Source of the DNA: Kribbella sp. VKM Ac-2569
Lineage (GTDB): Bacteria > Actinomycetota > Actinomycetes > Propionibacteriales > Kribbellaceae
NCBI RefSeq assembly: GCF_004216905.1
Contig: NZ_SGXJ01000001.1
Location: forward strand, 1,116,001-1,180,000
DNA length: 64,000 bases
Reading direction: 5' to 3'
Both the position numbers and the translations under genes were made by a program. Shown here piece by piece: positions 7,152 through 16,142 of the stretch. The notes under the pieces were generated by a model. That model did no database searches and was not told the origin of the DNA. It was given only the letters and a program-made list of their open reading frames with translations. The number at the start of each line of letters is the position of its first letter. Position 1 is the stretch's first letter.

Positions 7152-9449
7152 ATGTGGGGTCTCGGTAGAACCGCGCACGGGCGCGGACGGATCAGCATGG
7201 CGGCGGCGATGCTCTTGGTCGCCGCAGTACTCAGTCAAGGCGCGGCCAAAGCAGAAACATTGCCCACCGGGTTCCGCGACTCGGTCGTCCTGAGCGGATT
7301 GACGAACCCGACGGTGCTGCAGTTCGCGCCGGACGGGCGGATCGTCGTCGGCCAGAAGAACGGCGTGATCAAGATCTTCCAGAGTCTCACCGACACCAGT
7401 CCAGTCACTGTCGCCGACCTGTCACTCCAGGTCGGCGACTACTGGGACCGCGGCCTTCTAGGTCTCGCGCTGCCACCCAACTTCCCTGCCGACCCGTACA
7501 TCTACGTGCTCTATGCGTACGACGCGGCGATCGGCGGAACCGCCCCGCGGTGGAACGACGCCTGCCCGACACCACCCGGCCCGACCACGGACGGCTGTCT
7601 CGTGTCGGCCCGGCTGTCCCGGCTGCAGATCAGCGGCAACGTCATGACCGGCTCCGAGCAGGTACTGATCAACGACTGGTGCCAGCAGTTCCCCAGCCAC
7701 TCGGTCGGCACGCTGCTCTTCGGGCGTGACGGCTACCTCTACGTCAGTGGCGGCGACGGCGCGAGCTTCAACAACGTCGACTACGGCCAGTACGGCGCGA
7801 CCTACGCCGGCGACCAGGCGAACCCCTGCGGAGATCCGCCGGGCTCGGTCGGCACCGCTCTGACAGCACCGAACGCGCAAGGTGGCGCGCTGCGCAGTCA
7901 GAGCGTCCGCCGTCCCAGCGGTCCGGCCACGCTGGACGGCGCGATCCTGCGCCTCGTCCCCAGCACGGGTGCCGGCGCACCGGGCAACCCGTTCATCTCC
8001 TCGGCGGATCCGAACGCCCGGCGGATCGTTGCCTACGGCGTACGTAATCCGTTCCGGATGACGCAGCGCCCGGGGACCGACGAGCTGTGGATCGGCGACG
8101 TCGGGTGGAACTCGTGGGAAGAGATCAACCGAGTGGTGGTCCCGACGACCGCGAACAACTTCGGCTGGCCTTGCTACGAGGGGACGCCCGCCCAGGGCGG
8201 GTACCAGGGTGCCGGGTTGTCGTCGTGCTCGTCGCTGTACTCGACGCCCGGTTCGGTCGTCGCGCCGTACTACGCCTACAACCACAACGCCTGCGTGGTG
8301 AGCTACACCGGCTGCCGCACCGGCGGTTCGTCGATCACCGGGATCACCTTCTACCAGGGTGGGTCGTATCCGTCGGAGTACAACGGCGCGCTGTTCTTCG
8401 CCGACCACTCGCGGAACGAGATCTGGGCGATGCTGCCCGGTACGAACGGCTTGCCCGATCCGGCCCGACTGCGGTCGTTCGTCGGCGTCGACTCGACGGG
8501 TGGCGCCGCCGGCCATCCGGTTGACCTCAAGACCGGTCCGGGCGGCGACCTGTTCTACGTCGACATGGAGAGTGGCGCCGTACACCGCATCACCTTCACG
8601 GCCGCCAACCAGGCGCCGACCGCGGCCTTCACGGCAACCCCGTCCAGTGGCGCCGTCCCGCTGACCGTCAACTTCAACGGCAGCGCGTCGTCCGATCCCG
8701 AGGGCGGACCGCTCAGCTATTCGTGGGATCTCAACGGTGACGGCACGTTCGGCGACGCGACCGGCGCGACGGCGACGCACACCTACAGCGCGGCGGGGAC
8801 CTATCACCCGAGCCTCCGGGTGACGGACAACCAGGGAGCGACGGGTACGACGTCCGTCACGGTCACGGCCGGCAACACGGCGCCGACGGCGGTGATCGAC
8901 TCGCCCGCAGCGAGCCTGACCTGGAAGGTCGGTGACCAGATCGCCTTCAGCGGCCATGCGACCGACCTGCAGGACGGGTCGTTGCCTGCGTCCGCGCTGA
9001 GCTGGAAGCTGATCATGCATCACTGCTTCACGCCGTCCGACTGCCACACGCACGAGGTGGAGACGGTCGGCGGTTCTGCGGGGACATTCGCGGCACCGGA
9101 CCACCCTTATCCGTCCTGGCTCGAACTGGCGTTGACCGCGACCGATTCCGGAGGTCTGTCCTCGACGACTTCGGTCCGGCTGGACCCGCGGACCGTCGTA
9201 CTCACGTTCCGGACCAACCCGGGCGGGCTCACCCTGACCAACATGGTCGTCAACGAGGCGCCACGCTCGACACCGTTCTCCGTCACCGTCGTGGTCGGCT
9301 CGGCGAACTCGGTCAGCGCTCCGTCTCCACAGCAGTTCAACAAGTTCACGTACTACTTCACATCGTGGTCGGACGGAGGTCCGGTGAACCACACCATCAC
9401 CGCACCGGCGGTGAGCACCACCTACACCGCCGTCTACCGGAAACGCTGA
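7152..9449 (+). CDS. Secreted PQQ-type sugar dehydrogenase with PKD domain
   Basis: A 765-aa exported protein. A signal peptide (ISMAAAMLLVAAVLSQGAAKA) is followed by a six-bladed propeller of the glucose/sorbosone dehydrogenase family (residues about 40-480; LTNPTVLQFAPDGRIVVGQ opening, VRNPFRMTQRP and GDVGWNSWEEINR motifs that form the cofactor/Ca2+ site). A PKD domain (about 490-575, APTAAFTATPSSGAVPLTVNF) and a C-terminal beta-rich region follow. It would oxidise aldoses in the cell envelope or medium if supplied with PQQ. ATG 7152 has GGGGGA just upstream; GTG 7140 is the alternative start. Four Cys-rich loops suggest disulfides. It stands alone. Confidence 0.85.
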   Translation: MWGLGRTAHGRGRISMAAAMLLVAAVLSQGAAKAETLPTGFRDSVVLSGLTNPTVLQFAPDGRIVVGQKNGVIKIFQSLTDTSPVTVADLSLQVGDYWDRGLLGLALPPNFPADPYIYVLYAYDAAIGGTAPRWNDACPTPPGPTTDGCLVSARLSRLQISGNVMTGSEQVLINDWCQQFPSHSVGTLLFGRDGYLYVSGGDGASFNNVDYGQYGATYAGDQANPCGDPPGSVGTALTAPNAQGGALRSQSVRRPSGPATLDGAILRLVPSTGAGAPGNPFISSADPNARRIVAYGVRNPFRMTQRPGTDELWIGDVGWNSWEEINRVVVPTTANNFGWPCYEGTPAQGGYQGAGLSSCSSLYSTPGSVVAPYYAYNHNACVVSYTGCRTGGSSITGITFYQGGSYPSEYNGALFFADHSRNEIWAMLPGTNGLPDPARLRSFVGVDSTGGAAGHPVDLKTGPGGDLFYVDMESGAVHRITFTAANQAPTAAFTATPSSGAVPLTVNFNGSASSDPEGGPLSYSWDLNGDGTFGDATGATATHTYSAAGTYHPSLRVTDNQGATGTTSVTVTAGNTAPTAVIDSPAASLTWKVGDQIAFSGHATDLQDGSLPASALSWKLIMHHCFTPSDCHTHEVETVGGSAGTFAAPDHPYPSWLELALTATDSGGLSSTTSVRLDPRTVVLTFRTNPGGLTLTNMVVNEAPRSTPFSVTVVVGSANSVSAPSPQQFNKFTYYFTSWSDGGPVNHTITAPAVSTTYTAVYRKR

Positions 9450-9500
9450 TTTGTCGGATCGCTCCTCTAGCGTCGTAGGCCCATAGGAGGAGGTACTGCG

Positions 9501-9896
9501 ATGCTCAGAGGACGATCCGCGAAGGGGCACTGGTTCGGGACGGTGATCGACGCACCGGACCCGCAGGCGCTCGGGCTGTTCTACCACGAGGTGCTCGGCT
9601 GGGAGATCCACAAGAACGAGCCCAACGAGTTCACCCTCGCGGTTCCCGGCAACTCCGAGACGTACGTCGCGTTCCAGGCACAAACGTCCGCGCCGTGGGA
9701 GCGCCCGGTCTGGCCGGCTGTCGAGGGACGGCAGCAGATGATGATGCACCTGGACGTCGAGGTCGGTGATCTCGACGCCGCCGTTGAGCATGCCTTGGAA
9801 CTCGGCGCCACGCTCGCCGAGTTCCAGCCCCAGACCGACGTCCGCGTTCTACTCGATCCAGCCGGCCACCCGTTCTGCCTCTACGCCGACAGCTGA
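9501..9896 (+). CDS. VOC family (glyoxalase/bleomycin-resistance fold) protein
   Basis: A 131-aa single vicinal-oxygen-chelate domain (GHWFGTVIDAPDPQALGLFYHEVLGWEI ... VLLDPAGHPFCLYAD). Such proteins are lyases, dioxygenases or drug-binding proteins; no substrate can be assigned. A strong GGAGGAG site precedes ATG 9501. The C-terminal DPAGHPFCLY ending is the usual actinomycete VOC signature and also appears in the two-domain VOC gene at 33845. It is probably monocistronic. Confidence 0.85.
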   Translation: MLRGRSAKGHWFGTVIDAPDPQALGLFYHEVLGWEIHKNEPNEFTLAVPGNSETYVAFQAQTSAPWERPVWPAVEGRQQMMMHLDVEVGDLDAAVEHALELGATLAEFQPQTDVRVLLDPAGHPFCLYADS

Positions 9897-10065
9897 GCGC
9901 GGAGGTAGGCGAGCATGCCCACCTGACCGCGCCCACCCCCAGTTCGTGACGACACCGAACGTGACCGTCGTCACATCCACAGACCCGGATGGATGCTCAG
10001 GGCAACCCCCTCGACGGGCGCCCGGGATCGGCGCATCGTGGAGACAGCACCACCGGGGAGGGACC

Positions 10066-10554
10066 ATGCAGGCACTCGTAGACATCGAGGAGACCATCCA
10101 CGTCGACGCCACACCGGACGCCGTCTGGCAGCTGATCACCGACGTTCGGCGGCATCCGGAGTACGCCGGCCCGAAGAGCATCACCAAAGTCATCGACTTC
10201 GATGACACGCTGCACGTCGGAGCGCGTTGGATCGCGCACGAGAAGTTCGGGCCGCAGAAGTTCGACGCGCCGTCCGAGGTGACCACGTGGGTTCCGGACC
10301 ACAACTTCGGCTGGGTCTCGTTCCCGCCGATGAAAGAGGCCAATCGCGGCGAAGGCGGCCGGGTCTTCTGGTCCTACACCGTCACGCCGGAGCTGGACGG
10401 CACCCGTCTCACCCATCACATGGAGGTCCTGCCACCGGCGAAAGGCGCGTGGACCCTGAAGACGATGTACGCCGTCCTCCGGCTGCCCGCCAAACAACGG
10501 CGAGGGATCCGGACCACCCTCGCCAACATCAAATCCACCGCCGAGCACACCTGA
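10066..10554 (+). CDS. SRPBCC family protein (START/Bet v1-like)
   Basis: A 162-aa protein with the helix-grip ligand-binding fold. The opening VDIEETIHVDATPDAVWQLITDVRRHPEYAGP is the typical first strand and helices of polyketide cyclase/dehydrase-like SRPBCC proteins. ATG 10066 follows GGGAGGG at 4-nt spacing and is preferred to the longer in-frame opening at 9766, which overlaps the VOC gene. It probably binds a hydrophobic ligand. The 168-bp gap in front contains no other feature I can support. Confidence 0.8.
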   Translation: MQALVDIEETIHVDATPDAVWQLITDVRRHPEYAGPKSITKVIDFDDTLHVGARWIAHEKFGPQKFDAPSEVTTWVPDHNFGWVSFPPMKEANRGEGGRVFWSYTVTPELDGTRLTHHMEVLPPAKGAWTLKTMYAVLRLPAKQRRGIRTTLANIKSTAEHT

Positions 10555-10656
10555 CGCGCAAGGTGGTCAGATCGATCAGTTTTCGAGAAGCGAGGGTGTG
10601 CGGCGGCTTCTAGTGTTTGGGGTGTTGGAGACGGCAACCACACAAGGGAGAGTCCG

Positions 10657-11085
10657 ATGGCCACCACGAAGAACACGAAGAAGTCGTACGACGGGTTCAG
10701 CGAAGCCGAGCGGGACGCGATGAAGGAGCACGCGAAGGAGCTGAAGAGCAAGGAGAACCCGGCCGAGGCGCAGGCGGCGAAGATCGCGGGCATGGCCGAC
10801 GCGGACCGCGAGATCGCCGAGCGGCTGAACGAGCTGATCCCGCAGATCGCGCCGGAACTCACCCCGAAGCTGTGGTACGGCATGCCCGGCTGGGCGAAGA
10901 ACGGCAAGATCGTCTGCTTCTTCCAGGACGCCGCAAAGTTCAAGTACCGCTACTCCACGTTCGGTTTCCAGGACTCCGCCAACATCGACGACGGCGCGAT
11001 GTGGCCGACGTCGTACGCCATCACGAAGCTGACGCCGGCAGTCGAGAAGCAGCTCATCGCGCTGATCAAGAAGGCCGTCAGCTAG
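10657..11085 (+). CDS. DUF1801 (YdhG-like) protein
   Basis: A 142-aa protein with a highly charged N-terminus (KNTKKSYDGFSEAERDAMKEHAKELK) and a DUF1801 core (LIPQIAPELTPKLWYGMPGWAKNGKIVCFF). The family is related to frataxin-like folds and is often annotated as iron chaperone-like, without proof in most cases. AAGGGAGAG lies upstream of ATG 10657. TAGTGT at about 10611-10616 could be a -10 box. It is a single gene. Confidence 0.8.
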   Translation: MATTKNTKKSYDGFSEAERDAMKEHAKELKSKENPAEAQAAKIAGMADADREIAERLNELIPQIAPELTPKLWYGMPGWAKNGKIVCFFQDAAKFKYRYSTFGFQDSANIDDGAMWPTSYAITKLTPAVEKQLIALIKKAVS

Positions 11086-11212
11086 AGCTGCGGCGGCGGA
11101 GCCAGGATCGTGATGCCGTATCCCCCTCCACCCAACCCGACCTGCGTCGGCGTCACCAGCCTGCGCGGGGAAGTGGTCAGGTAAGCACTGGGTGCGTGGC
11201 AAGATCTGGTGG

Positions 11213-14200
11213 GTGCAGATTGGGATGTTGGGGCCGTTTGAGGTGCGCGCGGGCGATGGGGGGCTTGTCGACGTGCCGGGGGCTCGGTTGCGTGGGCTGT
11301 TGATTGTGCTTGCGCTGGACGCCGGGCGGGTGGTTCCTAAGGCCACGTTGGTGGACTGGATCTGGGGTGAGCAACCGCCGTCGGACGCCGCGAACGCCTT
11401 GCAGCGGTTGGTGTCGCGGCTGCGGAAGGTGCTTCCGGACGGCTCGGTCGAGGGCCACACGGACGGCTATCGGTTGAAGATCGATCCCGACGCTGTGGAC
11501 GCCGTACGGTTCGAGCGCCTCCTCACCCGGGCCCGCACCGACCAGGACCCGCAAGGTGTCCGGCTGCTGCGTGAGGCGCTCGCGCTGTGGCGTGGCTCGG
11601 CGATGCAGGATGTCGGGCTGACCGAGAGCGGCGCGTTCGACGCGGCCGTGACCCGGCTCGACGGACTCCGCCTGACCGCGATGGAGGACCGGTATGACGC
11701 CGAAATCACCCTCGGCCACGGCGCGGATCTCGTCACTGAGCTGACCGACCTGGTCGCCGCCCACCCGGTGCGCGAACGCCTCGTCGCCGCCCTGATGCGC
11801 GCTCTGGTCGCCTCCGGCCGCGATACCGAGGCGCTTCGCGTGTATGAGCGCACCCGCGAAACCCTCGCCGACGAACTCGGCGTCGACCCCTCACCGGAGC
11901 TGTCCGCCCTGCACGTCGCCCTCCTCCGCGGCGAGCTGGTACGCCGGGACGAGAAGCGGAACACGAACCTCCGCGAAGAGCTCACGACGTACGTCGGCAA
12001 GGACGCCGACATCGCCACCGTCCGCGACCTGATCGCTGGACACCGCCTGACCACGCTGATCGGGCCGGGCGGATCGGGTAAGACCAGGCTCGCGACCGAG
12101 ACCGCGCGGACCGTGCTCGGCGACCTGCCCGACGGCGCCTGGATGGTCGAGCTCGCGGCGATCGGCGCCGACGGGGACGTGGCGCAGGCGACGCTCGGCG
12201 CGCTGGCGCTGCGGGACGCGCTGCTCGGCGACGTACCGGACGCGGCCCCGACGGACCGGGTGATCGCCGCGGTCCGCGAGCGGGCGATGCTGCTGATCCT
12301 GGACAACTGCGAGCACGTGATCGAGTCCGCGGCGACGTTCGCGCACCGGGTGCTCGGCGAGTGCCCGCGGCTGCGGATCCTCGCGACCAGCCGGGAACCG
12401 CTCGGTATCACCGGCGAAGCGCTGTGGCCGGTCGCACCACTCGCGCTCCCCACCGGCAACAGCGAGATCGACGCCTCGCCGGCCGTCCGTCTGCTGCAGG
12501 ACCGGGCACGGGCCGTCCGCGCGGACCTCGCCTTGGATCCGGAGACGATGGCCCGGATCTGCCGCGCGCTGGACGGTATGCCGCTGGCGATCGAGCTGGC
12601 CGCGGCCCGGTTGCGCACGATGTCGCTGGAGCAGCTCGCGAACCGCCTCGACGACCGGTTCCGCCTGTTGACCGGCGGCAGTCGTACGGCGCTCCCCCGC
12701 CACCGCACGCTGCGCGCAGTGGTCGACTGGAGCTGGGAGCTGCTCTCCGACGCCGAGCGGTCGGCCCTGCGCAGGCTCTCGGTCTTCGCGGGCGGCGCGA
12801 GCCTTGAGGCGGCCGAGCAGGTCTGCGCGGGTGGTGAGGTCGAGTCGTGGGAGGTGCTCGACCTGCTGACCGCGTTGACCGAGAAGTCGCTGGTGGTCAC
12901 CAAGGACGAGGGCGCGCCGCGGTACCGGCTGCTCGGCACGATCAAGGAGTACGCCCACCAGCGTCTCGAGGAAGCGGGCGAGACCGACCAGACCCGCCGT
13001 ACCCATCTCGCCTACTTCACCGAGCTGGCCGAGACCGCCGACCCGCACCTGCGCCGGACCGAGCAGCTCGAATGGCTGGCGATCGTCGAAGGCGAACACG
13101 ACAACATCGCCGCGGCGATGCGGGCCGTGCTGGCGGCCGGTGACGCGGAAGGCGCGATGCGGCTCGCCGCGGCCGCCGGGTGGTACTGGTGGTTCGCCGG
13201 GCACAAGGTCGAGGGCAGCGAGTTCCTGATGGCGGCCCCGGCGGTCCCGGGCGAGGCCCCCGACGAGACCCGCGCGGTGGTGTACGCGTTCGTCACCGGG
13301 TTCATGACCTCGGGACGCGGACGCGACGAGAGCAACGCCGAGGAATGGATCCGCAAGGCCGCGGACGTCAGCCGGCGGGTCAAGAACACGCATCCGGCGG
13401 TGACGATGTCGGAAGCACTCGAACGCCTGCTGCAAGGGCCGTCCGAGTTCGTGTCCGCCTTCGAGCCGCTGCTCACCGACGAAGATCCTTGGGTACGGGC
13501 GCTTGCGCGTTTGCAGACCGGCAAGATGCGGATCATGCTCGGCGACGGAGACGTGGACGCGGACGTCGCGCTCGAGACCGCGCTCGGCGAGTTCCGTGCG
13601 ATCGGCGAACGCTGGGGGATGTCGTTCGCGCTGACCGAGCTGGCGGACCGGGTCGCCGTACGTGGTGAGTTCGCCGACGCGTGCGAGTACTACGAGCAGG
13701 CGATCGCGGTCGCCGCGGAGGTCGGGGCCACCGAGGACGTCGTACGGATGCGGTCGCGGCAGGCCCAGCTGTACTGGCTCGCAGACGACCACGAGGCGAG
13801 CGCGACCGCGATGGCGGAATCGCTGCGGCAGGCGGACCGCGTCGCGTGGCCGGAGGCCCTGGTCGAGGTGGCGTTGTGCAAGGCGGAGCTCGCGCGCTGG
13901 AGCGGCGACGCCGAGGAGGCACGCCGGCAGCTCGACCTCGCGACGACCCTGCTGGGCCACGAGGCGGAGCGGGCGAACCTGCGCGCGATGATCCAGGACG
14001 TACTCGGCTACCTGGCCGTGGATCTCGACCAGGCCTGGCAGCACCGCAGCGCGGCGTTTCAGGCAGCGACCGAGAGCGGGCACGCCCCCGGGATCGCGCA
14101 GATGCTCGTGGGGATCGCGGATCTTGCCTTGCGCACCGATCAGGACGAGCAGGCCGCGCGCCTGCTCGCCGCGAGCGCCGTCGTACGAGGCCTGCCCGAC

Positions 14201-14335
14201 CGGTCCAACCCCGATGTGGCCAAGGTGGAGCAGGAGACGCGCCGCCGCCTCGGTGACGCGAAGTTCACCGAGGCGACGGAAGAGGGCCGGCAGGCGAGCT
14301 GGCGAGAACTCGTCGAGGTCACGCTCGCTTCTTGA
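11213..14335 (+). CDS. AfsR/SARP-type transcriptional activator with NB-ARC ATPase and TPR-like tail
   Basis: A 1040-aa pathway regulator. Residues 1-90 form an OmpR-like winged helix (IGMLGPFEVRAGDGG, LVDWIWGEQPPSDAANALQRLVSRLRKVL). About 95-240 is the bacterial transcriptional activation domain. An NB-ARC ATPase follows, with Walker A GPGGSGKT near 284 and Walker B LLILDNCEH near 362, then long helical TPR-like repeats to the end. GTG 11213 fits the family opening better than the ATG-like start at 11192. Family members bind 11-bp-phased heptamers. Such repeats occur in the promoter of the neighbouring exporter operon (16017-16064), making that operon the likely target. Its stop overlaps the exporter permease stop by 17 bp. 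Confidence 0.9.
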   Translation: MQIGMLGPFEVRAGDGGLVDVPGARLRGLLIVLALDAGRVVPKATLVDWIWGEQPPSDAANALQRLVSRLRKVLPDGSVEGHTDGYRLKIDPDAVDAVRFERLLTRARTDQDPQGVRLLREALALWRGSAMQDVGLTESGAFDAAVTRLDGLRLTAMEDRYDAEITLGHGADLVTELTDLVAAHPVRERLVAALMRALVASGRDTEALRVYERTRETLADELGVDPSPELSALHVALLRGELVRRDEKRNTNLREELTTYVGKDADIATVRDLIAGHRLTTLIGPGGSGKTRLATETARTVLGDLPDGAWMVELAAIGADGDVAQATLGALALRDALLGDVPDAAPTDRVIAAVRERAMLLILDNCEHVIESAATFAHRVLGECPRLRILATSREPLGITGEALWPVAPLALPTGNSEIDASPAVRLLQDRARAVRADLALDPETMARICRALDGMPLAIELAAARLRTMSLEQLANRLDDRFRLLTGGSRTALPRHRTLRAVVDWSWELLSDAERSALRRLSVFAGGASLEAAEQVCAGGEVESWEVLDLLTALTEKSLVVTKDEGAPRYRLLGTIKEYAHQRLEEAGETDQTRRTHLAYFTELAETADPHLRRTEQLEWLAIVEGEHDNIAAAMRAVLAAGDAEGAMRLAAAAGWYWWFAGHKVEGSEFLMAAPAVPGEAPDETRAVVYAFVTGFMTSGRGRDESNAEEWIRKAADVSRRVKNTHPAVTMSEALERLLQGPSEFVSAFEPLLTDEDPWVRALARLQTGKMRIMLGDGDVDADVALETALGEFRAIGERWGMSFALTELADRVAVRGEFADACEYYEQAIAVAAEVGATEDVVRMRSRQAQLYWLADDHEASATAMAESLRQADRVAWPEALVEVALCKAELARWSGDAEEARRQLDLATTLLGHEAERANLRAMIQDVLGYLAVDLDQAWQHRSAAFQAATESGHAPGIAQMLVGIADLALRTDQDEQAARLLAASAVVRGLPDRSNPDVAKVEQETRRRLGDAKFTEATEEGRQASWRELVEVTLAS

Positions 14336-15062
14336 ACGTCGAGGTCGCCCAGACGTACCCGACCACGGCGATCCCGAGGCACCAGGCGAAGGCGGCGATC
14401 ATGTCACCGGTCTCCGGCGCGCCGTTCAGCAGCCCGCGCAGGCTCTCGATGATCGGCGTGAACGGCTGGTACTGCGCGAACTGCTTCACACCGGGACCCA
14501 TCTTGTCGGCCGGCACGATCGCGCTGCTGAAGAACGGCAGCATCACCAGCGGCACCGAGGCCAGGCCCGCGGTCTCCGGGGTCTTCGCGAACAGGCCGAG
14601 GGCAACGGTCAGCCAGCCGGTCGCGACCCCGAGCAGTACGACGAGACCGATCACGCCGAGCCACTGGGCGAAGCTCGCGGACGGGTTGAAGCCGAGCGCG
14701 AACGCGACCCCGATGATCGCGGCGATCGCGATCAGGTTGGTCATCACGCTGGCGATCACGTGCCCGGTCAGGACCGCGCCCCGCGGCACGTCCATCACCT
14801 TGAAGCGGTTGATGATGCCCTTGGTCATGTCGGAGTTCACCGCCGTCGCCACGGCGCCGAGCCCGTAGCAGACCGCCAGCAGGAGCATGCCGGGGGTCGC
14901 GTAGTCGACGTACGGGACGCCGACGCTGAACGCGTCGCCGAGCATGTAGACGAACATCAGCATCACCACGACCGGCATCAGGACCGCGTTGAAGACGGAG
15001 GTCGGGTTCCGCGCGATGTGCTTGAGGTTGCGGCGCAGCATCACGATCGAGGGGTTCTTCAT
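14319..15062 (-). CDS. ABC-2 type exporter permease (DrrB-like)
   Basis: A 247-aa membrane component of an ABC exporter. Six hydrophobic segments are visible, starting at FNAVLMPVVVMLMFVYML, with the ABC-2 signature near residue 190 (LMLPFFSSAIVPADKMGP). Its start overlaps the ATPase stop by 4 bp (ATGA), so the two form a coupled pair resembling daunorubicin-resistance DrrAB. The 3' end overlaps the AfsR-like gene. Likely exports a hydrophobic or antibiotic-like molecule; the substrate is unknown. Confidence 0.9.
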   Translation of the reverse strand: MKNPSIVMLRRNLKHIARNPTSVFNAVLMPVVVMLMFVYMLGDAFSVGVPYVDYATPGMLLLAVCYGLGAVATAVNSDMTKGIINRFKVMDVPRGAVLTGHVIASVMTNLIAIAAIIGVAFALGFNPSASFAQWLGVIGLVVLLGVATGWLTVALGLFAKTPETAGLASVPLVMLPFFSSAIVPADKMGPGVKQFAQYQPFTPIIESLRGLLNGAPETGDMIAAFAWCLGIAVVGYVWATSTFKKRA

Positions 15063-15994
15063 TTCGCGACTACCTCCGCGGTGTCGTGGCCGGTCAGGGC
15101 GAGGAATACGTCATCGAGGTCAGGGGTGTTGACGGAGAACTCGTCGGCGTCGATCGAGTACTCGTCGAGCCGGTCGAGCAGCTTGCGGACCGACTGGGTG
15201 CCGCCGTCGCTGGGGACCCGCAAGGTCAGCGCGTCGTCGTCCCGGGTGGAGTCGGGCATGATCCGGGCGGCCGTGTCGAGGTCCTCGACGGAGCCGAACC
15301 GGAACCGGACGTGGGTGCCGGGGATCTGCCGCTTGAGCTCTTCCGGGGTGCCCTGGGCAACCAATCGGCCCTTGTCGAGTACCGCGATCCTGTCGGCCAG
15401 CTGGTCGGCCTCGTCGAGGTACTGCGTGGTCAGGAAGATGGTCACGCCGTCGGCCAGCAGCTCGCGGATGATCGTCCACATGGTGCGCCGGCTGCGCGGG
15501 TCGAGGCCCGTCGTCGGCTCGTCGAGGAAGATGATCTGCGGGTCGCCGACCAGGGTCATCGCCAGGTCGAGCTTGCGGCGCATACCACCGGAGTACGTCG
15601 CCGCGGACTTGTCGGCCGCCTCCGCGAGGTCGAAGCGCTCCAGGAGCCGGTCGACGACCTCGTCGCCCGCGCCCTGGCTCAGGTCGACCATCAGCTGGAG
15701 GTTCTCGCGACCGGTCAGCAGCTCGTCCACGGCCGCGAACTGGCCGGTGACCCCGATCGCGGACCGGACCGCCTTGGCCTCGGTCGCGATGTCGTGCCCG
15801 GCCACCCGGACCGTACCGCCGTCTGCCTTGGTCAACGTGGTCAGCACGTTCACCGTTGTCGTCTTGCCGGCCCCGTTCGGGCCGAGCAGGGAGAAGACGG
15901 TGCCCGCGGGGACGTCGAGGTCGATCCCGTCGAGCACGGTCTTGTCGCCGAATGCCTTGCGCAGTCCTGTGACCGCGATCGCCGAAGTTGTCAT
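15059..15994 (-). CDS. ABC exporter ATP-binding protein (DrrA-like)
   Basis: A 311-aa ATPase. Walker A GPNGAGKTT, signature YSGGMRRKLDLAMTLVG and Walker B IIFLDEPTTGLD are all intact, and a DrrA-type C-terminal domain of about 90 residues follows. ATG 15994 (MTTSAIAVTGLRKAFG) has GAAGG 7 nt upstream; the longer in-frame opening at 16027 runs into the regulatory repeats and is rejected. It powers the permease encoded directly downstream. The divergent promoter region carries SARP-like heptamers. Confidence 0.92.
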   Translation of the reverse strand: MTTSAIAVTGLRKAFGDKTVLDGIDLDVPAGTVFSLLGPNGAGKTTTVNVLTTLTKADGGTVRVAGHDIATEAKAVRSAIGVTGQFAAVDELLTGRENLQLMVDLSQGAGDEVVDRLLERFDLAEAADKSAATYSGGMRRKLDLAMTLVGDPQIIFLDEPTTGLDPRSRRTMWTIIRELLADGVTIFLTTQYLDEADQLADRIAVLDKGRLVAQGTPEELKRQIPGTHVRFRFGSVEDLDTAARIMPDSTRDDDALTLRVPSDGGTQSVRKLLDRLDEYSIDADEFSVNTPDLDDVFLALTGHDTAEVVAK

Positions 15995-16016
15995 GGGAAC
16001 ACCTTCGGCGGGCGTC

Positions 16017-16064
16017 CTGACACGCACCTGACACGCCGCCTACACGGTGTCAGCGCCGTGTCCG
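16017..16064. promoter_or_regulatory. SARP-type heptamer repeats in the drrA-like/DUF4097 divergent promoter
   Basis: Two direct heptamers CTGACAC at 16017-16023 and 16028-16034 are separated by 4 nt (11-bp period). Facing them are GTGTCAG at 16047-16053 and GTGTCCG at 16058-16064, again with a 4-nt spacer. The block is therefore an inverted pair of SARP-style direct repeats, one oriented toward each divergent gene. A further partial copy (TTGTCAG) lies at 16081-16087. SARP/AfsR proteins classically bind such 11-bp-phased heptamers near the -35 region. Binding by the protein encoded at 11213 is inferred. Confidence 0.6.
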
Positions 16065-16142
16065 CAGGGATCACAGAGCCTTGTCAGCGCACCCGGCCAG
16101 AGTTGTCGTCATCAGCCGGATCACGACTCAGGAGCACTCGAA

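Noticed and set aside
7458..9791. A 777-residue minus-strand open frame opposite the sugar dehydrogenase
   Set aside because: Arg/Gly/Val-rich translation without motifs, antisense to a clear GSDH-PKD protein.
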